Shown here in pieces: positions 7,633 through 16,786 of a stretch of 64,000 nucleotides of DNA; within the stretch, counting starts at the first letter, position 1, and the number at the start of each line of letters is the position of its first letter. A program made the position numbers and the translations under genes. Under the pieces are notes generated by a model. The model saw only the letters and a program-made list of their open reading frames with translations, ran no database searches and was not told the DNA's origin. Source of the DNA: WM-3-3 sp041660045 (GTDB taxonomy: Bacteria; Pseudomonadota; Gammaproteobacteria; Methylococcales; Methylomonadaceae); the NCBI GenBank assembly GCA_041660045.1, contig JBAZXA010000004.1, positions 62,001-126,000 on the forward strand. The letters are read 5' to 3'.

Positions 7633-8771
7633 GGCAACAGCTCTTGATATAACACGAGGGTTTCTTTAATTACTTGGGCTTCTGAAAATTGGCTTACAAC
7701 TAACTCCCTACCTTGCGCCCCCATAGAAAGCCTTAACTCAGGATTATTAATCAATGCTAGCAGTGCTTGCCCTAAGGCATCAACATCATGTGGCGAAATT
7801 AAAAAACCATTGATACCTTGCCGGACAATTTCACGACAACCCGGCATGTTCGTGGTGATAATCGGCCTTCCGCAAGCTGCCGCCTCAATTAAAATTCTCG
7901 GCACACCTTCACCATAAAAACTCGGCAACACAATAATATGAGAGCGGTTAATTAATTCAGGCATATTAGTTTGCATGCCTAACCATTCGATAACCCCTTC
8001 CTTATGCCAGTCCTCTAAAACACGTATAGCAATGGCCCTATTTGATGACGCATCAATAATACCAGCCACTTGTATGATGAACTTTACCCCAAGTGTGCGT
8101 AAATTTCGGCCAGCTTGTACTAAATCGCCTAAACCTTTATCCCATAATAAACGCGCGGCAAATAAAATAACGGGGGTATCGCTGACCATTTCAGGGCTCG
8201 GATAATAAAGCGCCGTATCGACACCAGCGCCTAAAATTGTCACTGCTTCAGAGGCATGGCATAAGCGGGTAGTCACAAAATAATGTTGGTCATCTTTGTT
8301 TTCAAAAATGATCTTGCGGATGTTTTGGCCAGTTTTTAGCCATTTAAATAACAGCCTGACCAAAGGCCGAATGCATTTGATAGTCCAATGTTGGTTGGAA
8401 AAGACTGTACCAGTCCCAGTAACACTTAAAACATAAGGTGCTTTAATCCAATACGCAATTAAACCAACATAAATATTAGGCTTTATGGTAATTGCATGAA
8501 CTAAACTCGGTGTAATGCTTTTAAGTAACCTAAAAAGCCCGACTAGCTCATTAATATTTGCAAAAATATTTATAGAGTTGCGATTTAGCTGCCAAGGGTG
8601 GCAAATAAAACCATAATTTGTAAACTCATCCATTAGCTTTGTATCAGTAACGCCCAAGACCAAATGCACCTTAGCGCCTGAATATAACACGGCCAGAGCA
8701 CGTTTTAGCCAATGCAACTTAAAATACCAATCTACGTTAATTACATAAACGAATGTCAAGGTATCATTCAT
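7629..8771 (-). CDS. GT4-family glycosyltransferase
   Basis: A retaining GT-B glycosyltransferase of about 380 residues. The C-terminal domain carries VILFAARLLWDKGLGDLV and the family's EX7E-type stretch GEGVPRILIEAAACGRP, then TTNMPGCREIV; these bind the nucleotide sugar. The N-terminal acceptor domain has SLVHAITIKPNIYVGLIA, typical of transferases placed next to WbpL-type primers, so it may add the second sugar. An upstream TTG (8801) is possible; I chose the ATG at 8771, although no good ribosome-binding site supports either. The stop overlaps the next gene's start. No signal peptide. Confidence 0.87.
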   Translation of the reverse strand: MNDTLTFVYVINVDWYFKLHWLKRALAVLYSGAKVHLVLGVTDTKLMDEFTNYGFICHPWQLNRNSINIFANINELVGLFRLLKSITPSLVHAITIKPNIYVGLIAYWIKAPYVLSVTGTGTVFSNQHWTIKCIRPLVRLLFKWLKTGQNIRKIIFENKDDQHYFVTTRLCHASEAVTILGAGVDTALYYPSPEMVSDTPVILFAARLLWDKGLGDLVQAGRNLRTLGVKFIIQVAGIIDASSNRAIAIRVLEDWHKEGVIEWLGMQTNMPELINRSHIIVLPSFYGEGVPRILIEAAACGRPIITTNMPGCREIVRQGINGFLISPHDVDALGQALLALINNPELRLSMGAQGRELVVSQFSEAQVIKETLVLYQELLP

Positions 8772-8858
8772 CTTTTGCAAAACAGACGTCCCTTTAGGCA
8801 AAAAGTGTATCGCTGCAAATAAGTTTCAACCATCATTTTTAACCCGTAGTTGAGGGCT

Positions 8859-9773
8859 TCAATTTTTTACCAATAACATAATACGGATATAAAATGAATC
8901 CAAAGCACGCTGCCGATATACCCATTTCTCCCAAAACAAGACTTTGCATTTCTGGAAACAGACTTGGTAACCGCCAAAAACCAGCTTAATCCGTTGCTTG
9001 GTCATAGCATCCAACTCGTCAGCGTAACGTTGCAAAAAACAAAATGCCTGCAGCTCCAGCTTATGTTGGCTGTTGCCCACCATAAAGCGTTTAATGCGCG
9101 CCAACCATCTCACAATACCTTGATTAGCACCTATCGTGTTTGCTCCATGTTGGCGGTACAAAATACATGCTTGCTGGTCAAAAATCACTTTACCTAAGGC
9201 GCTGATAACAATATAAAACCACCAATCGTGCATAATAATGTCATCTGCGGGGATTATGCGTCCAACCAATAACTGCCGGGCTTGTTGGTTGATTACCACG
9301 GTACATCCTGTGACTACATTTTCTATTAGGGCATTTCCCAATTGCAACGGTCGACCGGGTAACTCTGACAGTCGATTAACCTGAAGCGCCTTATCGGTAA
9401 TCCATTGGCGACTACAATACAATAATGCTTGACTGCTATCTTCTTGCTGTAAACAGGCCACTGCCCGGCTGAGTTTTTGAGGCAACCAAACATCATCCTG
9501 ATCACAAAAAGCATAAAAGCCTGCGTTTGCGTCGGCGTGTTCCAACAACTCAAAAAAGCTTTTAGCCGCCCCCAAATTTGAACCGGCGGTTACTTTTATC
9601 GTTAGTTTAGCGTTGTATTTAGCGATTATATCCAAAGTGCTATCCGTGGAACCGTCGTCCCGAATACGCACTGTAAAATTGGTAAAGTCTTGTTGCAAAA
9701 GACTACTTAGCAACTCATCCAAATAGGCACTACCATTGTAAGTTGATAACAGAATTTCTACAGCAACGGCCAT
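8859..9773 (-). CDS. GT2-family glycosyltransferase, rhamnosyltransferase-like
   Basis: A 304-residue inverting GT-A enzyme. The N-terminus ILLSTYNGSAYLDELLSSL is the usual first strand and helix. RDDGSTDST binds the nucleotide, and CDQDDVWLPQKL carries the DXD metal site with the DVWLP signature frequent in O-antigen rhamnosyltransferases. The C-terminal half is basic and aromatic (KCKVLFWEKWVYRQR), suggesting peripheral membrane association. It starts 12 bases after the upstream reductase gene. The dTDP-rhamnose genes of this locus could supply its donor, but this is not shown. Confidence 0.87.
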   Translation of the reverse strand: MAVAVEILLSTYNGSAYLDELLSSLLQQDFTNFTVRIRDDGSTDSTLDIIAKYNAKLTIKVTAGSNLGAAKSFFELLEHADANAGFYAFCDQDDVWLPQKLSRAVACLQQEDSSQALLYCSRQWITDKALQVNRLSELPGRPLQLGNALIENVVTGCTVVINQQARQLLVGRIIPADDIIMHDWWFYIVISALGKVIFDQQACILYRQHGANTIGANQGIVRWLARIKRFMVGNSQHKLELQAFCFLQRYADELDAMTKQRIKLVFGGYQVCFQKCKVLFWEKWVYRQRALDSFYIRIMLLVKN

Positions 9774-9785
9774 AACTCGATATGC

Positions 9786-10622
9786 TTATAGCTGCATCAG
9801 TTTTGCTGGTACGCCCCAAAAGGCTAGCGGCTCATAATCTGGATAAGGGAAATACCCTCGATTTAATTGGATAGCGCTTGCTTTATCCAAACAACGCTGC
9901 TGGACTAAATCTAACACTGAAATTGGCGTACCGCTGGCGCAATTAATTACCCCATGACAATCTGGGTGCTCCAGTACATCTACAAAATTACGTGCCACTT
10001 GGGCAATCGGTAAATAATCCCTTAATTGATCGCCCATCGACATATTGAAACTAGTTTGACCCTCATCAATTGCCCTATCCAACTGGGCTAATAAGCTATT
10101 GGCATTCTGACCTACGCCATGCATATAAAATAGCCTTAGCCATTGTAAAGTAAACGGATGTAACTTTTGCAAAAGCTGCAATGATTTGCGTAAAGCGTCT
10201 TTAGCAAAACCATAAGGTGTCGTTGGATGGGTGTCCATATCTTCCGTTAACGGCCCGAACTGCATTCCGTATTCCAGACAAGTACCGGCAATGATGACCT
10301 GGGACACACCAGCGCTGACTGCAGCTTGTAAAAAAGCAAGATCTGCCACCAAGTTCTGGCTGATATGAAAAAAATCGCGGTAATTGGGTAATCCAGGCCA
10401 AGCCAAATGTACTAAAATTTTGGGGCAATCAGAAATCTTTAATAATGTATCAAAATTATGATGTAAATCACATTGGATATATTCAACACTGTCATACCAG
10501 GGCATAGCTTGCGCACGCGCACTGTCCCTTGCAACAGCAACCACGCTATGGCCTCTGGCCAATAATTCACTGGTGACATGCCGACCGACAAAACCAGTCG
10601 CCCCGGTAACGGCTACCCGCAT
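9786..10622 (-). CDS. NAD(P)-dependent 4-ketoreductase/epimerase of CDP-sugar route
   Basis: A 278-residue extended short-chain dehydrogenase with GATGFVGRH at the N-terminus, AGTCLEYG at the active-site Ser/Thr position and YGFAK as the catalytic Tyr-x3-Lys. It overlaps the C-methyltransferase gene by 10 bases and is the last of five packed genes for a CDP-linked sugar. By position it should reduce the 4-keto group after C-methylation, setting the final configuration. It is shorter than true 4-epimerases and lacks their C-terminal extension. Stereochemistry cannot be predicted. Confidence 0.8.
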   Translation of the reverse strand: MRVAVTGATGFVGRHVTSELLARGHSVVAVARDSARAQAMPWYDSVEYIQCDLHHNFDTLLKISDCPKILVHLAWPGLPNYRDFFHISQNLVADLAFLQAAVSAGVSQVIIAGTCLEYGMQFGPLTEDMDTHPTTPYGFAKDALRKSLQLLQKLHPFTLQWLRLFYMHGVGQNANSLLAQLDRAIDEGQTSFNMSMGDQLRDYLPIAQVARNFVDVLEHPDCHGVINCASGTPISVLDLVQQRCLDKASAIQLNRGYFPYPDYEPLAFWGVPAKLMQL

Positions 10623-11845
10623 GGCAAAAGCCTTAGTTCAGGTACTGCAGTGACAAATTGGCCGCCCCAAGACTGTACGTCTTGCTGTTGGCGCATCACT
10701 TCCTCGGCAATGTTCCAAGGCAAAATTATAATAATGTCAGGTTTACGGATAGCCATTTCTGAAGGCGACAAAATAGGGATATGGCTACCAGGCAAAAATT
10801 TGCCTTGTTTTGACGCGGCTGCATCACAGACAAAATCAATTAAATCATGTTTAATACCTGCATAATTGATTAAAGTATTCCCTTTTGCTGCCGCACCATA
10901 GGCGGCAATGGATTTACCAGCACGTTTTTGTTCAATGAGAAACGCTAGAAAATCGTTTTTGACCTTATCCGCTTGACCTTGAAATTTTTGATATATCGCC
11001 AGATTTTGTAGACCAAACGCTTTTTCTTTTTCCAATAAGGCAGGTACTGTGGGTTCGGTTGCCCTGGGATCATTTTGATGACAACCATAAATACGTAAAC
11101 TACCGCCATGAGTAGGCAATTGCTCGACGTCAAACACCCGTAAGCCTGCGTTTGCAAAAATGCTGGCTACGGTAATTAACGAAAGATAAGAAAAGTGCTC
11201 ATGATAAACAGTATCAAATTGATTTTGTTCAATTAAGTTCAACAAATGCGGAAACTCTAAATTAATAGTTCCACCCGCTTTAAGGGCGATGCGTAAACCT
11301 TTGGTAAAATCATTAATATCGGGGACATGGGCATATACATTATTACCGCAAATCAAATCTGCTTGTTGGCCACTTTCAACAATGCCGGTAGCTGTAACCA
11401 CACCAAAAAACTCACGTAATACGGGCACACCCATTGTTTCAGCAGCATCAGCGGTACTATCGGTTGGTTCTACGCCTAAACAGGGAATACCTGCCGCAAC
11501 AAAATTTTTTAATAAATAACCATCATTAGAGGCTACTTCGATAACAAAACTCTGATGCGTTAATCCAAGCCGCTGGCTAATACTTTCGACATAAGCTGCC
11601 GCATGTGCCAGCCAAGTTTGGGAGGTTGAGGAAAAATAAGCGTAATCGCGAGCGAACAAAAGTTCTGCAGCCGTATAATCTTCCGTTTGCACTAACCAGC
11701 AATGTTCGCAAACATATAATTTCAAAGGAAATGACAACTCCGGTGCCTGTAGTTGATCCCTGGATAAATACGCATTTGAGGGTGGTGCATAGCCCAAGTC
11801 CAGAAAAACATGCTGCAATTCATTTTGACAGTGACGGCACTTCAT
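10613..11845 (-). CDS. Nucleotide-sugar C-methyltransferase, TylC3/TcaB9 type
   Basis: A 410-residue enzyme with the three-part build of sugar C-3-methyltransferases. An N-terminal zinc-binding region holds CRHCQNE and CEHCW. A central SAM domain has VIEVASNDGYLLKN and GVEPT. The catalytic YHEHFSYLS stretch matches the Glu-His pair used as base in TcaB9. A C-terminal Rossmann-like domain carries AAYGAAAKGNTLINY. Such enzymes methylate C3 of a 4-keto-6-deoxyhexose. Start and stop overlap the neighbours (ATGA upstream, 10 bases downstream). This gene makes a branched sugar the likely pathway product; the methylation position follows from the family and was not observed. Confidence 0.88.
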   Translation of the reverse strand: MKCRHCQNELQHVFLDLGYAPPSNAYLSRDQLQAPELSFPLKLYVCEHCWLVQTEDYTAAELLFARDYAYFSSTSQTWLAHAAAYVESISQRLGLTHQSFVIEVASNDGYLLKNFVAAGIPCLGVEPTDSTADAAETMGVPVLREFFGVVTATGIVESGQQADLICGNNVYAHVPDINDFTKGLRIALKAGGTINLEFPHLLNLIEQNQFDTVYHEHFSYLSLITVASIFANAGLRVFDVEQLPTHGGSLRIYGCHQNDPRATEPTVPALLEKEKAFGLQNLAIYQKFQGQADKVKNDFLAFLIEQKRAGKSIAAYGAAAKGNTLINYAGIKHDLIDFVCDAAASKQGKFLPGSHIPILSPSEMAIRKPDIIIILPWNIAEEVMRQQQDVQSWGGQFVTAVPELRLLPCG

Positions 11846-12399
11846 AAAACTATTCCTTTAAAGTCTTCTTTTAAATAGGGATGGCTTATATCCCTTGATG
11901 ATATATCCGCAGCAACTAATGGCCAATCAATGTTGATGGCAGGATCGTCAAAACGCAAACCACCCTCTGCTGCTGGTGTATAAAGCGCGGTATGCAAATA
12001 CAATAATTCGCTCTTTTCTTCCAATACCTGAAAACCATGCGCACAACCCGCCGGAATCAACATGGCCAAGCGGTTATCAGGTGTTAGTTCTTGCCCCACC
12101 CACTTTAGAAATGTTGCTGAACCTTGTCTAAGATCAACAGCCACATCAAAAACACGGCCTTTAAGGCAACGCACAATTTTTATTTCTGCGTGTGGTGGAT
12201 TTTGGTAATGTAAGCCTCTAACCGCACCTATTTGGTGGGTAATCGAATGATTAATCTGTACAATAGGCTTCCCTTGAAGTACCGATTGCAATTCTTGCTG
12301 GCAAAATAACCTGGCAAACGCACCGCGATGGTCTTCAAAGGCACCTGTTTCCAAAACCATCACATCTGGAATAGATGTTGTCCGACAATTAATACTCAC
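11842..12399 (-). CDS. RmlC-like nucleotide-sugar 3- or 3,5-epimerase
   Basis: A 185-residue cupin of the dTDP-4-keto-6-deoxyglucose epimerase family. RGLHYQ carries the catalytic His, VFDVAVDLR is the conserved strand with the paired Asp, and PAGCAHGF and LRFDDPAINIDWP are present. The tyrosine region reads LYLHTALYTP where the true RmlC of this locus has LYKTTDYYAP, so it may be a 3-only epimerase. I chose the GTG at 12399, which overlaps the dehydratase stop (GTGA) and has GGGGA upstream; a TTG at 12423 is unlikely. It sits in a CDP-sugar gene set and probably acts on CDP-4-keto-6-deoxyglucose. Confidence 0.83.
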   Translation of the reverse strand: MSINCRTTSIPDVMVLETGAFEDHRGAFARLFCQQELQSVLQGKPIVQINHSITHQIGAVRGLHYQNPPHAEIKIVRCLKGRVFDVAVDLRQGSATFLKWVGQELTPDNRLAMLIPAGCAHGFQVLEEKSELLYLHTALYTPAAEGGLRFDDPAINIDWPLVAADISSRDISHPYLKEDFKGIVL

Positions 12400-13478
12400 A
12401 ACAGCGCTTCCCCTGCCCAACAAAGCTGTTTTTCTTGCGCTTTTTGGTAATACCTTTCTAGCTGTGAACCTGTCATTATCGCATTATCTTCTAACCAAGC
12501 TTTATACCAGGCTGCGGTTTCGGCAATGCCTTCTTCAAATGTCCACACAGGCCGCCACTGCAATGTATCCCTGGCCTTACTACTATCAAGGTGTAATAAT
12601 TGGGCTTCATGCGGTTGAGGTGTGTCACAACAATGCCAAGTGACTGAAGGCCAGCTGGATTGTAATGCCGCCAAAACGTGTTGGACTTGCCGGTTACCCT
12701 CTCTTTCGGGGCCAAAATTCCAAGCCTCGGCACAGGCTGTATTACCGCTTAATAATTGTTGGCCTAGCACGAGATAACCTGAAAGACACTCTAGGACATG
12801 TTGCCATGGTCGCGTTGACTTAGGTGAGCGTATTTCTAAAGCTTGCCCTATTGCCAATGCCCGGACTAAATCTGGAATCAACCTATCCTCAGACCAATCG
12901 CCACCACCAATAACATTTCCCGCTCTTGCCGTTGCCAATAATGGACTGCTAGGATTGTTAAAAAATGCTTTACGATAACTACGCGCGACAAGCTCACTTC
13001 CTGCTTTAGAGGCGCTATAAGGATCATGCCCGCCTAGGTGGTCAGTTTCCCTATAGCCCCATACCCACTCGTTATTTTCATAACATTTGTCAGTCGTCAC
13101 CACGACTATGGCAGATAAACTTTCAAGCTGGCGGCACGCATCCAATACATTTGCCGTACCCATTACATTGGTAGCCCAGGTTGCAAGCGGTTGCTGATAA
13201 GACCGCCGAACCAGCGGCTGAGCTGCTAAATGAAAAACTATCTCAGGTTTAATTTCGGCAATTTTCTGGTGTATTAAGTGTTCATCTCGAATATCAATAT
13301 AAAAAGATGCCATATCTAAGTTAAGCATGCCCCAATGATTGGGCGATGTTTCTGACGGTAGCGATATGCCTGACACTTCCGCACCCAGAAGTTGTAGCCA
13401 ATAGGCTAACCAGCTACCTTTAAAACCCGTATGACCGGTAATTAAAACCTTACGGCCGTGATAAGCATGACCAAACAT
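12396..13478 (-). CDS. rfbG: CDP-glucose 4,6-dehydratase
   Basis: A 360-residue short-chain dehydrogenase converting CDP-D-glucose to CDP-4-keto-6-deoxy-D-glucose. ITGHTGFKGSWL is the NAD site in the form typical of RfbG. VVVTTDKCYEN gives the catalytic Thr-Asp-Lys, and DPYSASKAGSE gives Tyr-x3-Lys. GYRETDHLGGHDPYSASKAG is the hallmark stretch of this subfamily. I placed the start at the ATG at 13478, which overlaps the upstream rfbF stop as ATGA; a more upstream start at 13514 would only extend into rfbF. The next gene starts on a GTGA overlap. Confidence 0.93.
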   Translation of the reverse strand: MFGHAYHGRKVLITGHTGFKGSWLAYWLQLLGAEVSGISLPSETSPNHWGMLNLDMASFYIDIRDEHLIHQKIAEIKPEIVFHLAAQPLVRRSYQQPLATWATNVMGTANVLDACRQLESLSAIVVVTTDKCYENNEWVWGYRETDHLGGHDPYSASKAGSELVARSYRKAFFNNPSSPLLATARAGNVIGGGDWSEDRLIPDLVRALAIGQALEIRSPKSTRPWQHVLECLSGYLVLGQQLLSGNTACAEAWNFGPEREGNRQVQHVLAALQSSWPSVTWHCCDTPQPHEAQLLHLDSSKARDTLQWRPVWTFEEGIAETAAWYKAWLEDNAIMTGSQLERYYQKAQEKQLCWAGEALL

Positions 13479-14245
13479 CACCAATTTTTCCAAGGTGCAT
13501 TGCCCATAGACCAAAGTTCTTCAAGATGATTTTTATCCCGTAAAGTATCCATTGCTTGCCAAAAGCCTCCGTGCCGATACGCCGAAAGCTGCCCTTTTGC
13601 CGCTAATGTCTGCAAAGGCTGTTGCTCCCAAACCGTATCATTGCCTTCAATAAAATCCAGAACACCTGGTTCTAGCACAAAAAAACCCCCATTAATCCAA
13701 GCCCCATCACCCGCTGGTTTTTCTTGAAAATGCTGTACTGCGCCATCTTCTATTTGCAATGCCCCATAACGTCCAGGTGGTTGGATGGCTGTAACCGTCG
13801 CCAAGCGCTTAGCCGATTTATGGTAAGCAATTAAATGCGATATATCAATATCAGAAACCCCGTCACCATAAGTAAAGCAAAATGATTCGTTCTCAATATA
13901 GTCAGCCACCCGCTTTAAACGACCGCCAGTCATTGTCTGCTCACCCGTATCCACCAATGTTATTTTCCAAGGCTCGGCAAATTTTTGGTGTATTTCCATT
14001 TTATTTTCACGCATACAAAAAGTCACATCTGACATATGTAAAAAATAATTTGAAAAATATTCCTTGATCACATAGCCTTTATAACCAAGGCAAATAACAA
14101 AATCATTAATACCATGATGCGAGTACATTTTCATAATATGCCAAAGAATCGGCTTGCCACCAATTTCTATCATGGGCTTAGGTTTTAAATGAGATTCTTC
14201 ACTAATACGGGTGCCTAACCCACCCGCAAGAATTATTGCCTTCAT
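13478..14245 (-). CDS. rfbF: Glucose-1-phosphate cytidylyltransferase
   Basis: A 255-residue nucleotidyltransferase forming CDP-glucose from CTP and glucose 1-phosphate. The N-terminal GGLGTRISEESHLKPKPM holds the nucleotide-binding loop and the catalytic Lys and is diagnostic for RfbF. Other conserved parts are TYGDGVSDID (metal-binding Asp), GRYGAL, and FQEKPAGDGAWINGGFFVLE. It opens the five-gene CDP-sugar set and is about 80 bases downstream of the 814-residue membrane protein gene, with no visible terminator between. Confidence 0.95.
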   Translation of the reverse strand: MKAIILAGGLGTRISEESHLKPKPMIEIGGKPILWHIMKMYSHHGINDFVICLGYKGYVIKEYFSNYFLHMSDVTFCMRENKMEIHQKFAEPWKITLVDTGEQTMTGGRLKRVADYIENESFCFTYGDGVSDIDISHLIAYHKSAKRLATVTAIQPPGRYGALQIEDGAVQHFQEKPAGDGAWINGGFFVLEPGVLDFIEGNDTVWEQQPLQTLAAKGQLSAYRHGGFWQAMDTLRDKNHLEELWSMGNAPWKNW

Positions 14246-14326
14246 AACACTCCAAAATTAATAATTTACGGTTATTATTAAAGTTTTTATAACCGCCAAC
14301 ACATTTCTAGGTTTTGTTTTAATTAT

Positions 14327-16771
14327 TCAAGGGATCCCAATAAAAGAAATTTCTTGTATATAAAAATGATCATAAGTTGGGTCATTGTTATTACCTGCAG
14401 ACACGTTGATATAAACTTTCCCTACCGAACCTTGCTGCCAGTTTATCGTGAAATACTGCTCCCCCCGATCCGCCAGGTTCTTAACGGGGTCAAGTATACG
14501 GCTCCAACGGTTATATTCTTTACCATTGGGCTGAATTGCCAGCACCTCTAAGCGAACACCATCGGTTTTACTTGATTCAGTGTAGGCATCATCTTGTAGG
14601 CCATATTTTATGGTCATCCCAATGCCAGCAGGCGGCACCACTAATTCAGATTGGCAAGGCGCATGCATTGTCAGCAGTGCTTGTTTGCCATTACCTTGGC
14701 TTTGTATATGCGGTGGGAATAAACAAGCGCCAGTGTTACCCGCAAGCCCTTGAAGAGCCATCAGTTGCCTAGCCTGATCAGGAAGGTCAGGTTGGCTTAC
14801 CTCAGGCAAATTAAGTTCATATAAGCGCAATATTATATCTTGCTCCCAAAAACCATGAAATGCGCCTGGTGAAGTCAGCTTAATCTGTTGAACTATTGTG
14901 CCAACAGGAACTTCTCTTTGCTGAATTTGCGCAAATGCAAGTGTATTTTCAATCAATGGTGAAAGAAAAAAACCAGCTTCAGCCAATGCAGGTACTAATT
15001 GATACCTGTGCTCTGTTTTATCAGCAGTTTGGCTTGAGATTAACACATGCGGTGACTTGTAAAGCATATGGATGATCTTGCCCAAAAAACTTCGCTTGAT
15101 TGTAATCTCGGCCCAAATCAAACTACTTTGGGCGACCGGCAAATACACCTCTTCATCCCAAGTTATGCGCCGCTCCTGCAATAAGCGATGCTGATATTGT
15201 GGTGGATCCTTACGTTTTGAAAGCACTAAAAACCCAGATGAAACATCATTCAAATCATAAAGCGACATTAATAAAGGCCATGATGGGCCATCTGCAAGTG
15301 CAGGGTGCCGATTATTGACGCTCAAATCCTTAGCCAGAACTTGAAATAAAATAATGTCTGGCGCTGACTTTGTTTCTAAATGCTTGGCATTCAATAAGGC
15401 TAAATTGTTGGTGTGTGCATTTAGCGACAGGAATGCCGGGCGTGGTGTATAAATCAAATTTTCCCGTCCAATCACCAAACCCGTTTGATGTGGGTAAATA
15501 TCAATGGTATGACCAGCGGGTAAACTAGAACGCGGCAAGAATTGATGGGTGCCCGCCAACGTCGCTTGCCATTTATCGGTAGATATACCTCTCACATCCG
15601 CCACAAGACGAGAAAAATTATCCCGCATTCCCGCCATTGCTTGCGCTACGCTTACGATAGGCACATTGGTATTTACCGCCACTATAGCGATACATACAAA
15701 GCCAGTTGTTAATGTTATAACATCAACTTTGCCCCACACCGATCCAATTGCCTTAACATTCATAGTTAACTGTTGTTGCAACAGCTGCCCAATAAACCAC
15801 ATAACCGTTATTAATACACCTATGGATTGCTCAATTTGATTACCCCCCATGCCATGTTTAACCGAAACGGCGCAAACAAATACGGTAAACAACAATATCA
15901 ACCCTGCCTCAGGCTGCCATCGACATGTTCTTGCTACTGTCAAAGTGGAGAGCACGATCAAAAGAACAGCTACATAATAAACCGCAACCAGCCCAAAACT
16001 ATAAGGTTCCAAAAAGCCTAAAGCCATGGCATCCGCATAACCATTTGACAAATCCAAGCAACGCGATACCCAAATAGGTAAGTTTGTAAGTTGCTGCCCA
16101 GCGCTTAACCACGCCAATAAGACCGCTGCTACATAAGCCAAAGGTAATATTGGCCCGCGTTTATGCTTAATATCATTAACCAAAACCATTAAATAGGCCG
16201 CGCTGGATACTACAAAAAGGTTGAATTTGGCGAGGGCAACCCAACCCGACAACAAACAAAATGCCAACCAGAGTAATTTTGTAGGCCTGCTGACAGCAAA
16301 GCGCCGCCCGTTATTATTGACGCGTATATCCGCTGCCAAGTGGTGATAGGCCACATATAATGCTGGAAATAAAAAATAACCTTCGCGTTGCCCCGTAAAC
16401 CAAAGCAACATAATAACCACTATGCCACTCCACGTAATAATCTTGTTGGCTAGGCCTTTAGCCTTTTCGGCAGAAAGACGCAACGCTAAAAACACAGCTA
16501 CCGCAAATGCAATTCGGAAAAAAATAACGATCCAATGATAGATCGAACCTGAATAGGCCGTTAACAGAATACCCCAAGGACCATAAGTAAAAACTAACTG
16601 TTCACCATATTGCAGATGCTGTTCTATCAGATATGGCTGTGCTAGCTGAAATGCCACATCAACGCTTAAATCGCCAAGATTATTAATTAGTCTGCTATTA
16701 GCTTCAAAAGTACTAAATCCAAAGACGATAATCATTACCAATAAAAAAAGCTGCGCGAGGTAGTTAAACAT
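14327..16771 (-). CDS. Large polytopic membrane protein, GT-C-like, function unknown
   Basis: An 814-residue protein that I do not recognise at family level. About ten hydrophobic segments lie in residues 5-390. After them comes a hydrophilic C-terminal half of about 420 residues, likely periplasmic. The first extramembrane loop after helix 1 is long and contains an acidic NLGDLSVDVAFQ stretch and FTYGPWG, a layout seen in lipid-phosphate-sugar-dependent GT-C transferases. It lies beside a DprE1/DprE2-like pair, a GtrB-like transferase and a flippase-like protein, so a periplasmic glycosyltransferase role is plausible but inferred. Start is the ATG at 16771. Confidence 0.6.
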   Translation of the reverse strand: MFNYLAQLFLLVMIIVFGFSTFEANSRLINNLGDLSVDVAFQLAQPYLIEQHLQYGEQLVFTYGPWGILLTAYSGSIYHWIVIFFRIAFAVAVFLALRLSAEKAKGLANKIITWSGIVVIMLLWFTGQREGYFLFPALYVAYHHLAADIRVNNNGRRFAVSRPTKLLWLAFCLLSGWVALAKFNLFVVSSAAYLMVLVNDIKHKRGPILPLAYVAAVLLAWLSAGQQLTNLPIWVSRCLDLSNGYADAMALGFLEPYSFGLVAVYYVAVLLIVLSTLTVARTCRWQPEAGLILLFTVFVCAVSVKHGMGGNQIEQSIGVLITVMWFIGQLLQQQLTMNVKAIGSVWGKVDVITLTTGFVCIAIVAVNTNVPIVSVAQAMAGMRDNFSRLVADVRGISTDKWQATLAGTHQFLPRSSLPAGHTIDIYPHQTGLVIGRENLIYTPRPAFLSLNAHTNNLALLNAKHLETKSAPDIILFQVLAKDLSVNNRHPALADGPSWPLLMSLYDLNDVSSGFLVLSKRKDPPQYQHRLLQERRITWDEEVYLPVAQSSLIWAEITIKRSFLGKIIHMLYKSPHVLISSQTADKTEHRYQLVPALAEAGFFLSPLIENTLAFAQIQQREVPVGTIVQQIKLTSPGAFHGFWEQDIILRLYELNLPEVSQPDLPDQARQLMALQGLAGNTGACLFPPHIQSQGNGKQALLTMHAPCQSELVVPPAGIGMTIKYGLQDDAYTESSKTDGVRLEVLAIQPNGKEYNRWSRILDPVKNLADRGEQYFTINWQQGSVGKVYINVSAGNNNDPTYDHFYIQEISFIGIP

Positions 16772-16786
16772 TAAAAAACGCTACTT

